The notes beneath the pieces were generated by a model. It saw only the letters and a program-made list of their open reading frames with translations. It did no database searches and was not told where the DNA came from. Of a stretch of DNA of 39,042 nucleotides, positions 25,501 through 32,270 are shown piece by piece. Source of the stretch: a virus. The first letter of the stretch is position 1. The number at the start of each line of letters is the position of its first letter. The DNA lies in the IMG/VR virus record IMGVR_UViG_3300036785_000382, positions 1 to 39,042 of that record, one strand, 5' to 3'. The position numbers and the translations under genes were made by a program.

Positions 25501-26131
25501 GCGCTCCGTCACCGGGAATATTGAATGTGGTCCCGATCGGGGCAAATGCTGGGTTGGAGCAGTAGTAGACGAGTGTATTGCCCCCATTATTCGCCGCCAG
25601 TGAATAGATATTGCCAACACTATCGATAACAGTTGAGGTAAAAGTTGCCCAGCCCCAAACAGTCACAATCGTAAGACATCCGGCATTAATTGGCGCACTC
25701 GTCGGACCGATAGTGCTTTGGTTAGCAGTAGTGGTAGCAAAGCAAAGAGTTGGTACACCACCAGACGTGAAACTAGGCGGAACTGTGGATATGGTTGTTC
25801 CATCCCCGGCATAAAGAGATTGCAAGCTGTTAACTCGGCCGAAGGTAGCAGCCCCACCATCGCCCGGGATCCTGTTACCTTGAACTGCAACAAACTTGGT
25901 GCCAGTTGCTATCGAGGCTTGCTGTGCATCGGCAGGAGTTGCAAATACTGGAACACTTCCGGCGAAACTGCCTCCACCACCACCGCCACCCCCGCCTCCA
26001 CCGGCACCGCCAGCAACCGTACCAGTAGGGGGTACTTGACTAGGAACCACCTGCGTCCTAATACGACCCAAAGTCGGGCCATACGTGACATCGACTGACT
26101 CGAAGTTGGTACCGCTCTGATCTAAGTCCAC
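22523..26131 (-). CDS. Large tailspike (1202 residues) with poly-Gly hinge and beta-helix
   Basis: The N-terminal 40 residues are followed by an almost pure glycine run (about 41-54), probably a flexible hinge. FVAVQGNRIPGDGGAATFGRV (79-100, first 20 quoted loosely) resembles the entry to beta-helix tailspikes. A Thr/Asn-rich beta module follows (VWGWATFTSTVIDSVGNIYS to LAFAIVFAGASPV), then the helix proper with repeated short strands and Cys/Asp/Asn turns (RFVDCDIWGWGF, FIMENCRFHNYV, MIYKDCDFDMH, VVIDRCKMMGP, LTIRDSYIAG). This should recognise or cut a surface glycan. Sample lines suggest higher GC than the internal virion genes, so it may be a recent acquisition. Confidence 0.75.
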   Translation of the reverse strand: MDLDQSGTNFESVDVTYGPTLGRIRTQVVPSQVPPTGTVAGGAGGGGGGGGGGGSFAGSVPVFATPADAQQASIATGTKFVAVQGNRIPGDGGAATFGRVNSLQSLYAGDGTTISTVPPSFTSGGVPTLCFATTTANQSTIGPTSAPINAGCLTIVTVWGWATFTSTVIDSVGNIYSLAANNGGNTLVYYCSNPAFAPIGTTFNIPGDGARFANVYCFSTFTGAVLDQIANSFDASNIARTGATITSPALNTSPELAFAIVFAGASPVNTTPGPNYTVPVGWVDIEPPINFRNPVACTVVNSNSPVTFNPTWPVFNSILGMVLVTFKTFPTPSLNAGFWSLMPTLPLHTAQAGIDPATPDNLLPFRNFSNYLGTIAAPSGGVLGQARAGTDAGTVTISIGNPAVITSHPPFHTGQNQNITLRNGQAISFSTTGQLPTGIVPGQIYYIQYGTVTPNSFQISATSLFNANSFGGQRTVAKGTPIATTGTQSGVHSYTTYGESWTDIVLDPGVYYASNNQVPGVGAGLQKWRLFGYGARLATNAYFFGDPEFDVNANTGGSTFAYTAQFQTTINTDLNGQFNNSVTLTTPAQAVNFYVNSWVILMCIEMLGGSDGNWNQAIFEYVRIKSIDYGAGIIGFWDTIQYNYRSTYPKFLSTSNATTGASVGPATIVQMSDVFDQEIEVHGLNMYGVTEETCGGVVSLRFVDCDIWGWGFDSGPAQVFVRRFIMENCRFHNYVPEVDKMIDTMIYKDCDFDMHSYLRLQSASINKVVIDRCKMMGPMSGTGKDLTIRDSYIAGVFTLAPVYGSTSRMTWVNSHIQGLANNAQSTEVLIIGIAGVTFVNGTIKIASGTNTVYGTWSPTIVSAACPAPWAQPGARVEIVAFATISTGGFVSPVDGLCGMLSCFTVLDVYTDGAGAFCIDTNMAALPNTAITVTGTVSGTTLTVTAISPANAYLLEGANISGGTLPAGTTVTVDNGGMPGPNTGTFTLSNSATIGTSTNFTASLKLNYLPHLCPRMTVINCTGGRFVADWAGAPPDIPIFSYFRRAFSGSTLLVNTSERQLFLTGNLLTLTINVLKPYTGAGATYVCQFHVGGFATSGGITYPTYITQSIDLKTIGLRTITAAGISGNVGADAIAAIPFWISGSHYVRIGTPPLFNPTGGDTLANMPFFIMTAQTDQGVDFSSMVTVTTTSGADQFADTTTGV

Positions 26132-26141
26132 AGTTGCATTC

Positions 26142-26435
26142 CTAAAATGAAGACGGCGGCTGCGGCCAGATCGGCTCCACCGTCGACCACGGTACTAGTG
26201 AGGCAATCTCATTGGGAGTTAGTCCCTGTAACGCATTAGGCCCCGGTTTAGTGCCGTACGGCCCGCTTGGCTCGATCACCATGCAAGCCGTCCCATCCGT
26301 TAATTCCACCTGCCAGTGCCAATATAACGTATGTGTGCCGTCGCAACGCATACTGGTTGCCATCTGTTTGGAGCGGGCCTGCGCTGACGCAAGGTCAGCG
26401 AATGGAAGAAAGCTGCACGTAGCTAGATCAGCCAT
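26142..26435 (-). CDS. Unknown 97-residue protein between fibre-associated genes
   Basis: The product begins MADLATCSFLPFADLASAQA and contains TLYWHWQVELTDGTACMVIE, then a Pro/Gly-rich C-terminus with LTPNEIASLVPWSTVEPIWP. I chose the ATG at 26435, one base after the stop of the arabinofuranosidase-like gene; a longer frame would start inside that gene. The ribosome site is weak, so translation may depend on coupling. The WHWQVELTDGT strand pair suggests a small beta fold. Its place between a carbohydrate-binding-like gene and the large tailspike suggests a fibre-assembly or capping role, which is inference only. Confidence 0.6.
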   Translation of the reverse strand: MADLATCSFLPFADLASAQARSKQMATSMRCDGTHTLYWHWQVELTDGTACMVIEPSGPYGTKPGPNALQGLTPNEIASLVPWSTVEPIWPQPPSSF

Positions 26436-26436
26436 G

Positions 26437-27276
26437 TCAGTACCCGTAGTATGATTTGGATTGGCTATTGATGGAGATGGCATTTACTGTGCTTATGCCA
26501 AGGGTGCTGGCAGAAATACCAAATTCTACTGCATTTCCATCCACCCCGGCGCCACCACCACCAAAATGTCCTAAAGAAAGAGCATTGGATGTACCATTTG
26601 TTCCAGCAGTACCAGAATTGGATGCAGCATCAACTTGCATATTGCTCGTTGCACTATTGAACGTGCCAACCAAACCATGCCATGTGCTGTCAGCAGCCGC
26701 AACAAAAAGAGCAGTACCACTATTCAACATCACTGTGTTAGTAGTATTAAAAGACATTTGTGTACCAACATTGTCTGAAACTATCGCTTGATTAACAGTA
26801 AAGTTGGCTGTTCTCTCAACAACCGCCGTAAAGGAATATGGCTGGACAAGCGCACCAGCAACAACAGAAGAATTAGTCAGATTTAGCTGGCCACTGGATA
26901 CAAATCCCATCTGGGGGCCACCACTAGGACCGCCCGTCAAACTAAATGATGGCTGATTTGCAGCAGTGGCCTGTATGAAATTATTACTGTGCCCTGTCTG
27001 ATCATAAAGTGTACTGACAAATAGATTAGCAGCACCTTTAAAAGCAGTAATAGATGCAATATCCAAACCACCGCCAGCTACAGTTACAAAAATCTGTGTA
27101 GCCTGGTCACTATCCCTCCGTAGCTGAATAGCATTGCCACCAATCCCAGCTAAAGTAAATGCCCGCAGTCCGCCCCAGTAGACCCAATTAGTGGCGGCAA
27201 CGATGTCTCCTACGCCTTGATAGACCGTGGCCACTGTCTTAGGCATAAACAAAGCTGGTGAGAAAACTGGGATCAT
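26437..27276 (-). CDS. Virion protein with arabinofuranosidase-B / LamG-like carbohydrate domain
   Basis: The 279-residue product carries GLRAFTLAGIGGNAIQLRRD (36-55), LDIASITAFKGAANLFVS and the diagnostic LYDQTGHSNNFIQATAANQP (90-109). The YDQTGNGNDLTQA-type pattern is that of the N-terminal beta-sandwich of alpha-L-arabinofuranosidase B and related LamG-like proteins, which occurs in many phage fibre proteins. The remainder is beta-rich, ending in GNAVEFGISASTLGIS. No clear signal peptide is present. It overlaps its upstream neighbour by ATGA and lies next to the tailspikes, so it is probably a virion surface protein that binds host sugars. Whether it cuts them cannot be told. Confidence 0.7.
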   Translation of the reverse strand: MIPVFSPALFMPKTVATVYQGVGDIVAATNWVYWGGLRAFTLAGIGGNAIQLRRDSDQATQIFVTVAGGGLDIASITAFKGAANLFVSTLYDQTGHSNNFIQATAANQPSFSLTGGPSGGPQMGFVSSGQLNLTNSSVVAGALVQPYSFTAVVERTANFTVNQAIVSDNVGTQMSFNTTNTVMLNSGTALFVAAADSTWHGLVGTFNSATSNMQVDAASNSGTAGTNGTSNALSLGHFGGGGAGVDGNAVEFGISASTLGISTVNAISINSQSKSYYGY

Positions 27277-27791
27277 TGATGCGCTGCTATACGGTATCCA
27301 CTAGTGCCATTGATACGCCATATACTAATAGTGAACTTGTTAGTACTAACGATAGTAAGAGCATCGCCTGTATTAGCGCCTACACTAAAGCCGGAGAATG
27401 TAATAGCTCCGGCACTGGCGCTGTTGGTAACTAGCAACATACAAGATCCATCAGCAGCTGGTGCTGTGATGGTAAAGGCGCCGTTGTTGGTGATGAATTG
27501 TAATGGACAGGCCCCACAGTCTACCGTTATATTACCTGTAGTTAGCGATTTCGACGTTACATTAGCGCCACCAGAAACAGTTTGATCTGCAACATCAAGT
27601 GTAGCTGGTATCCCTGCTGTCTGACCAATAACACCAGCGTTATTAACAAGTCCCCGCCCACTAATTCCACCTGAGACTGTAGATGTGCCTATAGTAACAC
27701 CAGATGCACCCCCGACTAAGGCAGACACATCAGCTACAGTCAGACCTCCAAGCTCCTGTTGAGTAGTTTGGAACTTAAGAGTATCGGCCAT
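27273..27791 (-). CDS. Fibre/decoration-like beta-rich protein
   Basis: The 172-residue product starts MADTLKFQTTQQELGGLTVA and continues in Thr/Ser/Gly/Ala-rich beta sequence, ending FTISIWRINGTSGYRIAAHQ. The last third (NNGAFTITAPAADGSCMLLV onward) resembles a repeated phage adhesion domain in which a DG turn is followed by alternating strands and a closing W/R strand; the exported 159-residue protein nearby ends similarly. GGAGG lies five bases before the ATG, which overlaps the preceding stop as TGATG. It is probably a minor virion surface protein. No enzyme motif is seen. Confidence 0.6.
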   Translation of the reverse strand: MADTLKFQTTQQELGGLTVADVSALVGGASGVTIGTSTVSGGISGRGLVNNAGVIGQTAGIPATLDVADQTVSGGANVTSKSLTTGNITVDCGACPLQFITNNGAFTITAPAADGSCMLLVTNSASAGAITFSGFSVGANTGDALTIVSTNKFTISIWRINGTSGYRIAAHQ

Positions 27792-28336
27792 CACAACCTC
27801 CTAGCAGATACTTTCTTCTTCTCTAGAAGCTCGACTTGAAGAACTGCATTCAAATCCATAAGCTGTTTGACTTGCTCTTGTAGTTCTTCAAACTTCTTTG
27901 GATCGACACCCTTTATCGAGACATTAGGGAGAGGTTTGTCCGCCTGAACCATCTTAGTGGCCATTAGCTGAGCTATTTCCCTTTCGAAATCACTAAGCCT
28001 ACTCTCAGAATAGGTCATGTTTAGTGACTCGATTGGATGCTTCCAGTTGGCTCTGTGTTCGTTAGAAATGCTTGTAGCCTCATCATCAAGCGGCTCCATA
28101 TCAGGCGTTGGTGGTCCGGTAAAGACAACATCTCTTCGATGAGCAACGTCGTAGCGATTTGAGACTACAATCCCATCCGGATCATTCCAATCTTGCACCC
28201 AGGTTGGGTTTAGATATAAGGGAACCTCATACACCTTTCTAGCGGCTCGCCCTGTTTCACGATCATTTTCTTTATATTCCCACTCTATCCCAGGCACGCT
28301 GAGATAATGGGCATCCTTTAGCATCCATCTGGCCAT
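27791..28336 (-). CDS. Unknown 181-residue protein with C-terminal coiled coil
   Basis: The N-terminal part is polar with many aromatic and charged residues (WMLKDAHYLSVPGIEWEYKE; VPLYLNPTWVQDWNDPDGI), and the C-terminal 50 residues form a likely coiled coil (PKKFEELQEQVKQLMDLNAV) ending in a basic tail. It lies between the capsid-related genes and the fibre-related genes. I recall similar proteins next to cement and capsid genes in BPP-1/Bcep22-like phages but without a known role. Gene edges are tight: four bases after the previous gene and a TGATG overlap with the next. Confidence 0.6.
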   Translation of the reverse strand: MARWMLKDAHYLSVPGIEWEYKENDRETGRAARKVYEVPLYLNPTWVQDWNDPDGIVVSNRYDVAHRRDVVFTGPPTPDMEPLDDEATSISNEHRANWKHPIESLNMTYSESRLSDFEREIAQLMATKMVQADKPLPNVSIKGVDPKKFEELQEQVKQLMDLNAVLQVELLEKKKVSARRL

Positions 28337-28340
28337 GATA

Positions 28341-28589
28341 TCATCCTATACTGTTGACGCCAGAAATTGTACATGGAACTATATAGTTAGCAAAAACACT
28401 GCCATTCATAATAGTTGTAGCTGCACCATCAAGTGGAATCAGCATTGGAGACATGCTTCCAGATAAGCCACAACCAGCCCATACTACATCTCCAGCTACA
28501 GCATTACCCACAGTATCGGCAAAGATAGTGCCTGCTTTGTAGCGAGCGTGCCCGATAACAAAAGCAGCTTGAGATCTAAACCTAGCCAT
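28341..28589 (-). CDS. Unknown small beta-rich protein in the head module
   Basis: The 82-residue product MARFRSQAAFVIGHARYKAG, then GTIFADTVGNAVAGDVVW and GLSGSMSPMLIPLDGAATTI, looks like a compact all-beta protein similar in style to head-decoration or adaptor proteins. AGGAGAAAATCGG precedes the ATG. It lies eleven bases after the lipoprotein-like gene. No family is recognised. A decoration or fibre-attachment role is possible but not shown. Confidence 0.55.
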   Translation of the reverse strand: MARFRSQAAFVIGHARYKAGTIFADTVGNAVAGDVVWAGCGLSGSMSPMLIPLDGAATTIMNGSVFANYIVPCTISGVNSIG

Positions 28590-28600
28590 CCGATTTTCTC

Positions 28601-29020
28601 CTAGAATTGGCCGTAACTAACTACGGCATTGATTGGACCTGTGCCAGTTATAGTGTGGCATAACTGAGCACCTTGCGCAGACGAGAACCAAGCATTACCT
28701 GGTCTGCTGACCAAGACCCCATTTATGCCTAACGTAAACACAGGGGTGACGTTGACTGTGTTGGCATTGCAGTTAGTGCCTGTACCAACCGTTAGTTGGT
28801 AAGTCCCAGCAGCTGCGCCTGCGTTTATGTCGTAGCCACAGATGTGGATTGCTTGACCCGTAATAGCAGCAACAACCTGAGTAATAGAAGTAGCACCTGC
28901 ACTAACTACAACTTCCTTATTGCAGTATACCGCAGACGGCCCTGCTGTTTGGGACTTAGCTGGCTCACCACAGCTAAAGAGCAGAAGTAAGCCAGCAATG
29001 GCTAAGAGCCTTAACATCAT
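28601..29020 (-). CDS. Exported lipoprotein-like beta protein encoded in the head module
   Basis: The product opens MMLRLLAIAGLLLLFSC followed by GEPAKSQTAGPSAVYCNKEV: a basic start, a hydrophobic core and a cysteine at residue 17 preceded by LFS, a plausible lipobox. After it comes a small all-beta domain with paired cysteines (IHICGYDINAGAAAGTYQLT; GTGTNCNANTVN; GAQLCHTITGTG), consistent with disulfides formed in the periplasm. I recall similar ICGYxINAGAAAGTYQL proteins from phages of alphaproteobacteria. It overlaps the preceding exported-protein gene by ATGA. A lipoprotein in the capsid region is unusual; it may block superinfection at the cell surface, or the signal may be removed before virion assembly. 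Confidence 0.7.
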   Translation of the reverse strand: MMLRLLAIAGLLLLFSCGEPAKSQTAGPSAVYCNKEVVVSAGATSITQVVAAITGQAIHICGYDINAGAAAGTYQLTVGTGTNCNANTVNVTPVFTLGINGVLVSRPGNAWFSSAQGAQLCHTITGTGPINAVVSYGQF

Positions 29021-29496
29021 CGCACCCTAAACCATTTAAGAGCAGCAAAGTTGAACTGCCACTCCACAGTAGTGCCAACAGCCAAAGTCTGAGCAGCATA
29101 AGCCACTGGCAGAGTTTGGTTTTGTGGTGAGACTGCGGCCGTGACCGTAACCATGGTCGTTAAAGTTGTGTCAGTGCCTACTGTGACTATCTCTCCGTCA
29201 AACGCTGGGTTAGGCAGAGTTATCGCCCAAGTAGTAGGCGCAGCTCCAGACCACATCAACGTGCTATTTGCATTGGTTGCTGTAGTTACAAAAGCACCTG
29301 CCCCTGAGACAACAGTAAGGGCTGATCCGTTCCTCACTAAGTTTATGCAAAGGAACTGACTTGGGCCCCCTGGGCCTTGCCCAGCATTCCAGCACTCATT
29401 ACCAGAGACATTATTTTGAGTTACTGGTTGAGCCCAGAGGACGGTGGAGAGGGCGACAAGCGCCGCCCCAACCAACCAACTTCTGTATTTGCGCAT
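29017..29496 (-). CDS. Exported beta-rich protein with signal peptide, after the cement gene
   Basis: The N-terminus MRKYRSWLVGAALVALSTVL, followed by WAQP, is a textbook Sec signal peptide: basic start, hydrophobic core, and a cleavage site after WA or WAQ. The mature protein has NNVSGNECWNAGQGPGGPSQ with a Cys pair, then beta strands TWAITLPNPAFDGEIVTVG and ends VEWQFNFAALKWFRVR. The C-terminal pattern resembles the 172-residue fibre-like protein. The gene overlaps its upstream neighbour as TAATG and its downstream neighbour, the lipoprotein-like gene, as ATGA. Together they form an exported pair in an operon that otherwise encodes cytoplasmic virion parts. The role is unknown. Confidence 0.7.
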   Translation of the reverse strand: MRKYRSWLVGAALVALSTVLWAQPVTQNNVSGNECWNAGQGPGGPSQFLCINLVRNGSALTVVSGAGAFVTTATNANSTLMWSGAAPTTWAITLPNPAFDGEIVTVGTDTTLTTMVTVTAAVSPQNQTLPVAYAAQTLAVGTTVEWQFNFAALKWFRVR

Positions 29497-30017
29497 TAGT
29501 TGTTAACCACAACGCCTGGAGGATAGCCACCAAGCACTGCATTGCTGAGTGCATTGTAGAATGCATCATGGCGATCAAGCACGATGAATGCTTTGATGAC
29601 TCCACCAGTACCTCCACCAACTATGGTATAGGAAAGTTGAAGGAATCTAGGCTCAACAACACCAGCTGGAGGCCTAGGCATATCCATATCGTATAGCCTA
29701 GCCCCAGCAACTAGAGTGGCAAGGGCATAGACAGGGCTAAGCCACCAATTAACGAATGTGCCTGGGAGGCCAGAACCGTTGTCAGGAGCCCCTTGCAAAG
29801 CCACCTGAAGTGAGGTCAATCCTGTAAAAGCTGTGGTTACCTGAACCAGAAGCTTCATTGCAGGATCATCACCGATGCCAATATCCCTTGCCCCTTGCCC
29901 TGCGGCTAGGACAGGAATACCAGCCATGTGGAGGTCGATGATATTGGTGCTTACACCAGTAGCAGTTGGTGCATCACCAGTCGCACCAGAGAACTGAAGT
30001 AGTCCATCAAGAATCAT
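29496..30017 (-). CDS. Capsid cement protein, Bbp16 family
   Basis: The 173-residue product starts MILDGLLQFSGATGDAPTAT and continues with STNIIDLHMAG and ARDIGIGDDPAMKLLVQVTT, which is the signature of the Bbp16 family first seen in Bordetella phage BPP-1 (MILDxLLxFSxxQ...TNxIDL...RDIGxGE). These trimeric proteins sit on the outside of the head and stabilise the mature shell. The rest is beta-rich, with LPGTFVNWWLSPVYALATLV and YTIVGGGTGGVIKAFIVLD. It lies directly after the major capsid gene, as in BPP-1-like phages, with a GGAGATAACCC ribosome site. Confidence 0.85.
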   Translation of the reverse strand: MILDGLLQFSGATGDAPTATGVSTNIIDLHMAGIPVLAAGQGARDIGIGDDPAMKLLVQVTTAFTGLTSLQVALQGAPDNGSGLPGTFVNWWLSPVYALATLVAGARLYDMDMPRPPAGVVEPRFLQLSYTIVGGGTGGVIKAFIVLDRHDAFYNALSNAVLGGYPPGVVVNN

Positions 30018-30028
30018 GGGTTATCTCC

Positions 30029-31072
30029 TTATACCACTCGGGCTTCATTGTTCAAAATGGCATCACAAGTTCGGATTGGGATGCCACGGAAGGTAGTGAC
30101 AGGCTTGCCATCGAACTCCTCAATTCTGAGCAAGACGTTGGTTTTGTTCATAGCTTGGAGGTCGAGATATGTTCGTAGCACACGATTGGCGTACATGACG
30201 GTACGACCCATGTTGGCCCTGATCTCAGGGGTATCTGAGGTTTGGATGACAGTTGCGCCTGCTGGAGCGGTTGGTAGACGATACAGCCCTCGCACAAGCA
30301 AGTTGATGAGGTTTGCTGCATTAACGCCGGTAAGTTGGGTGACGTCGATGTTTGCAAGTCTGACGACATACCGCCAATCCCTCCCAACTAGACCTATCTC
30401 CCATTTGAAGTGGTCTCGATAAGCTTGGTAGGTGTTGCCTGCACCGTCTTGGACAGGCCACTCTCCCATGTCTCGATGCTGCAAGCCAGTTATCTTGCCC
30501 TTAGGGAAAGTAGCATGAGTTGTGTCAGGGCCCCAGACCACTATCCAGATGCTTGAGTTTGTAGAGGCTGTTCCACCACTGTCCAGAACATTGGCTGCTG
30601 TTTGAGACTGAGCAGCATTCACGGTAGAGTATCTAGGACTAAACCCAGTAAATCTCTCAGGATTGATGAACTGGTTGCCGTAGACCAGCGTAGCTGCAAC
30701 TTGTTGTGACATGCCCTCTAAGAAGGCCTTAACCTCAGAGAGTCTGAAGTCAGCAGTATTTCCATTGAGATCTGCCACGTCCTTATCGATAACTGCATAG
30801 GTTTCCAGATTGCCGCAGGTATCGACAATTTGGGCGGTCGTCGACTTGGCATTAGGCACACCTGTATTGAGCGTACGCCAAGTAGCTTGTGGCAAGCCTG
30901 TCCTGACGGTAGTCTTATGACCCGTCGGAAGGTTACCTTCAACGACAAGCATATCATCGAGGATCTCATTGGTTTGAGACAGTAGTTCAATGATTGTGGC
31001 TACGTGGTAGCCGTCATCAAGTCGCTTAGCCCAGTCCGCATAGGTTAGGGCAGTAGAGCCTATAATAGCCAT
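30029..31072 (-). CDS. Major capsid protein (BPP-1 Bbp17-like)
   Basis: The 347-residue product has the look of the HK97-fold capsid proteins of BPP-1-type podoviruses: MAIIGSTALTYADWAKRLDD, IELLSQTNEILDDMLVVEGN, HKTTVRTGLPQATWRTLNTG, then LYGNQ-type strand LVYGNQFINPERFTGFSPRY, and TVMYANRVLRTYLDLQAMNK near the C-terminus with FDGKPVTTFRGIPIRTCDAI. These blocks match the E-loop/spine/P-domain order of the family. GGAGATAACAG precedes the ATG, a strong ribosome site fitting high expression. Upstream is the scaffold and downstream the cement protein. Confidence 0.92.
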   Translation of the reverse strand: MAIIGSTALTYADWAKRLDDGYHVATIIELLSQTNEILDDMLVVEGNLPTGHKTTVRTGLPQATWRTLNTGVPNAKSTTAQIVDTCGNLETYAVIDKDVADLNGNTADFRLSEVKAFLEGMSQQVAATLVYGNQFINPERFTGFSPRYSTVNAAQSQTAANVLDSGGTASTNSSIWIVVWGPDTTHATFPKGKITGLQHRDMGEWPVQDGAGNTYQAYRDHFKWEIGLVGRDWRYVVRLANIDVTQLTGVNAANLINLLVRGLYRLPTAPAGATVIQTSDTPEIRANMGRTVMYANRVLRTYLDLQAMNKTNVLLRIEEFDGKPVTTFRGIPIRTCDAILNNEARVV

Positions 31073-31149
31073 CTGTTATCTCCTGTTGCATCGGCTCCTT
31101 CTGCTTAGGCCCATCTGAGCTTGGCTGTTCATCCTCTCATGAGGCTGGG

Positions 31150-31842
31150 CTACGGCAAATTCGGGAACATGGCCCTAGCACCCATTCCTGCTGTGGTGCC
31201 CGGACGCTGTTGACCTGCTGCTGAGGGGCCTTTGCCTGCAACATGGCCACCTTCAGTAATTTTCTCTGCTAGCTTGAAGAAAGCCTTGATAAAGGCCGGA
31301 TTGTTTCCTGCTCCAGTATAGTCCATAGCCGCTCTAAACTCTGACGCAAGCTTAGCATCTCCGAGTGAGTCAATAGCTCTGGATATAGTCTGAGTAACCT
31401 GGCTAAGTCTTGGGCCAATGTTTGGATCTGATTTGACCTGCTTAACCCACTCTTCCTGAGTCTTACGCCATGCGTCATAGGGGGCATTTACGGCCTCAAG
31501 AGTTTTGGAGGAATAGAAATCAACTAGCTTCTGAGCTTCAACTTGAGGGAGGTTCATGCCCTTAAACAATTCCCCAGCTTCCTTAGCGACACCTTCATTT
31601 AGCTCAAAACCGTCTGGGACTGTGAATGGCTCATACGCTTCCGGAGCACCTGTAGGGGCCTGATTGGCTAATGAAGTTCCAGTTTGGCTAACTAGACTCT
31701 TTTCCGTCGGCTCCGATGTAGTCTCGATAGTAGTGCTCGTCTGCGGAGTCGTCGTCAGTGGAGTCGTCGTCTGACCCACGTCCTTGATGTCCCCCATCGC
31801 TGTCCTTGCGATTTCTGACGTCTGAGATGGTGCTTCGCTCAT
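31150..31842 (-). CDS. Scaffolding protein candidate
   Basis: The 230-residue product is acidic, Thr/Ser/Pro-rich in its first 75 residues and then helical: YEPFTVPDGFELNEGVAKEA and FKGMNLPQVEAQKLVDFYSS resemble the head-assembly scaffolds of T7-like podoviruses, where a VPDGFELDE...FK..GLSQEQAQKLVD block is typical. The C-terminus is Gly/Pro-rich (GGHVAGKGPSAAGQQRPGTT). It directly precedes the capsid gene, the usual place. AGGGAAAG lies just upstream of the ATG. The disordered N-terminal 51 codons overlap the 3' end of the Bbp19-like gene. The gap of 77 bases to the capsid gene holds only its ribosome site. Confidence 0.8.
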   Translation of the reverse strand: MSEAPSQTSEIARTAMGDIKDVGQTTTPLTTTPQTSTTIETTSEPTEKSLVSQTGTSLANQAPTGAPEAYEPFTVPDGFELNEGVAKEAGELFKGMNLPQVEAQKLVDFYSSKTLEAVNAPYDAWRKTQEEWVKQVKSDPNIGPRLSQVTQTISRAIDSLGDAKLASEFRAAMDYTGAGNNPAFIKAFFKLAEKITEGGHVAGKGPSAAGQQRPGTTAGMGARAMFPNLP

Positions 31843-32125
31843 TTCTTTCCCTCATCATAGTTATGTAGTGATCGGGACAAGCTGACATAATGTCGTTAAG
31901 CAGGTTAAGGCCCACTTCTCGCTGACCTTCCATGAACGCCATTCGAACCGGGACATCTGCAAATGAAGTGGCGAATATGTGACAATGCTCGAGAAGCCCA
32001 CACATCCACCCTCGACCAGCAACAACTGACATGATGCCTGTAACGATTTCACGTCGCTGCTGCTCCTCAAGCTTCGCTTGTTTCTCAAGTCGACGTACAT
32101 CTTTCTTGTTCCCTGCGTCGTACAT
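31688..32125 (-). CDS. Bbp19-like head-module protein
   Basis: The 145-residue protein carries RGWMCGLLEHCHIFATSFAD, then RMAFMEGQREVGLNLLNDIM and ACPDHYITMM. This corresponds to the Bbp19-like domain (WRLLEQCGVFR...AFxEGRRxVGLxLLxEIxxADPxxY) common in BPP-1-related head modules. The N-terminus is basic and helical, and the C-terminus is Asp/Ser-rich (DDDSTDDDSADEH) and encoded over the scaffold start in another frame. Its exact role in assembly is not known to me. It starts inside the 3' end of the ribbon-helix-helix gene. Confidence 0.75.
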   Translation of the reverse strand: MYDAGNKKDVRRLEKQAKLEEQQRREIVTGIMSVVAGRGWMCGLLEHCHIFATSFADVPVRMAFMEGQREVGLNLLNDIMSACPDHYITMMRERNERSTISDVRNRKDSDGGHQGRGSDDDSTDDDSADEHYYRDYIGADGKESS

Positions 32126-32270
32126 TTAAGGTCTCATCATAAATGGCGTCTATCACTATTGCCCTTAGCATCACTTGCATACTACAGCCGTTGCGCACGC
32201 ACATATCTTTAAGGACATTATGCTCATCATCGGTAAGTCGACATGATACAACATGGCCTTTTAGCATCAT
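32085..32270 (-). CDS. Small ribbon-helix-helix-like protein in the late operon
   Basis: The 61-residue product (60 if the second ATG is used) has the CopG/ribbon-helix-helix pattern: a short strand HVVSCRLTDDEHNVLKDMC, turn RNGCS, and second helix MQVMLRAIVIDAIYDE, with a basic tail. Such proteins bind DNA as dimers. The AGGAG of the portal end overlaps the start region: the first ATG is only two bases from it and the second, four bases, is the better spaced. The gene begins inside the portal stop (ATGA) and overlaps the Bbp19-like gene by 41 bases. It could regulate late genes, or be a structural relic of a regulator. Confidence 0.65.
   Translation of the reverse strand: MMLKGHVVSCRLTDDEHNVLKDMCVRNGCSMQVMLRAIVIDAIYDETLNVRRREQERCTST

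Noticed and set aside
20816-31072. Diversity-generating retroelement, considered because the head resembles BPP-1
   Set aside because: No reverse transcriptase gene, template repeat or C-type-lectin variable end was seen. It could lie in the missing part of the genome.
31073-31149. Terminator or promoter between scaffold and capsid
   Set aside because: No stem with T-run and no -35/-10 pair was seen; only the capsid ribosome site is clear.
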